DNA from: Actinomycetes bacterium
GTDB taxonomy: Bacteria > Actinomycetota > Thermoleophilia > BMS3ABIN01
DNA length: 9,471 bases
Reading direction: 5' to 3'
Assembly: GCA_021790075.1 (NCBI GenBank)
Contig: JAJYIN010000071.1
Coordinates: forward strand, 1 to 9,471
Under the pieces are notes generated by a model. The model made no database searches. It was not told where the DNA came from and saw only the letters and a list, made by a program, of their open reading frames with translations. Shown here one piece after another: positions 9,451 through 9,471 of the stretch. Positions within the stretch are counted from its first letter, which is position 1, and every line of letters begins with the position of its first letter. The translations under genes were made by a program, and so were the position numbers.

Positions 9451-9471
9451 GCCCGCGCCTCCGGCGCGGGC
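9451..9471 (+). terminator. Perfect GC-rich hairpin at the window edge, possible operon terminator
   Basis: GCCCGCGCC (9451-9459) pairs perfectly with GGCGCGGGC (9463-9471) across a three-base TCC loop. An A-rich tract, AAGAAAAAG, lies just upstream at 9431-9439, as is often seen where a T-run follows the stem. The sequence ends at the last base of the stem, so the decisive T-run cannot be seen and the stem may continue, since GGGGCG at 9445-9450 could pair further. It lies 122 bases after pyrD and could end the operon or a following short transcript. Confidence 0.5.

Overview
The window carries one tightly packed de novo pyrimidine operon on the + strand: pyrR, pyrB, pyrC, carA, a possible 27-codon ORF, carB, pyrK and pyrD. 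It covers the pathway from bicarbonate, glutamine and aspartate to orotate. No convincing gene lies on the - strand. The late-step genes pyrE and pyrF are not in the window.

Organism: the DNA is GC-rich with strongly G/C-biased third codon positions. The dihydroorotate dehydrogenase is the NAD-linked class 1B type (PyrD plus the iron-sulfur subunit PyrK), which suggests anaerobic or NAD-coupled orotate synthesis. PyrR and a PyrR-binding RNA loop resemble those of Bacillota and Actinomycetota. CarA has an enlarged loop between its Asn-His-Gly-Phe motif and its Ser-His-Leu-Asn motif, which recalls actinobacterial CarA as I remember it. I favour a deep-branching, possibly anaerobic Actinomycetota lineage. 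A GC-rich member of the Bacillota or Chloroflexota is not excluded.

Layout. Bases 1-126 are AT-richer intergenic DNA with small dyads. Bases 127-156 look like a sigma-70-type promoter. A leader of about 115 nt follows, with a PyrR-binding stem-loop at 176-208 and a strong GC-rich hairpin at 247-286 ending in six T. That hairpin contains the pyrR ribosome-binding site and GTG start codon, so one structure could act as a transcription terminator, a translation block, or both. From 278 to 9328 the genes abut or overlap at every junction: ATGA at pyrR/pyrB, 0 nt at pyrB/pyrC, 6 nt at pyrC/carA, a short ORF bridging carA and carB, 29 nt overlap at carB/pyrK and 7 nt at pyrK/pyrD. This points to one polycistronic, translationally coupled message.

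After pyrD there is an 81-bp element bounded by 15-bp inverted repeats (14 of 15 paired). The last 21 bases of the window form a perfect GC-rich hairpin that may be the operon terminator, with its downstream part cut off by the window edge.

How the genes work together: CarA and CarB make carbamoyl phosphate, PyrB condenses it with aspartate, PyrC closes the ring, and PyrD with PyrK oxidises dihydroorotate to orotate using NAD+. PyrR senses UMP or UTP against PRPP and feeds back on the leader RNA. CarB keeps the C-terminal allosteric domain for feedback at the enzyme level.

The most unusual features are the terminator-like hairpin overlapping the pyrR start, the short ORF with the best Shine-Dalgarno sequence of the operon wedged between carA and carB, and the inverted-repeat element after pyrD. 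The core enzymes themselves look ordinary and intact.
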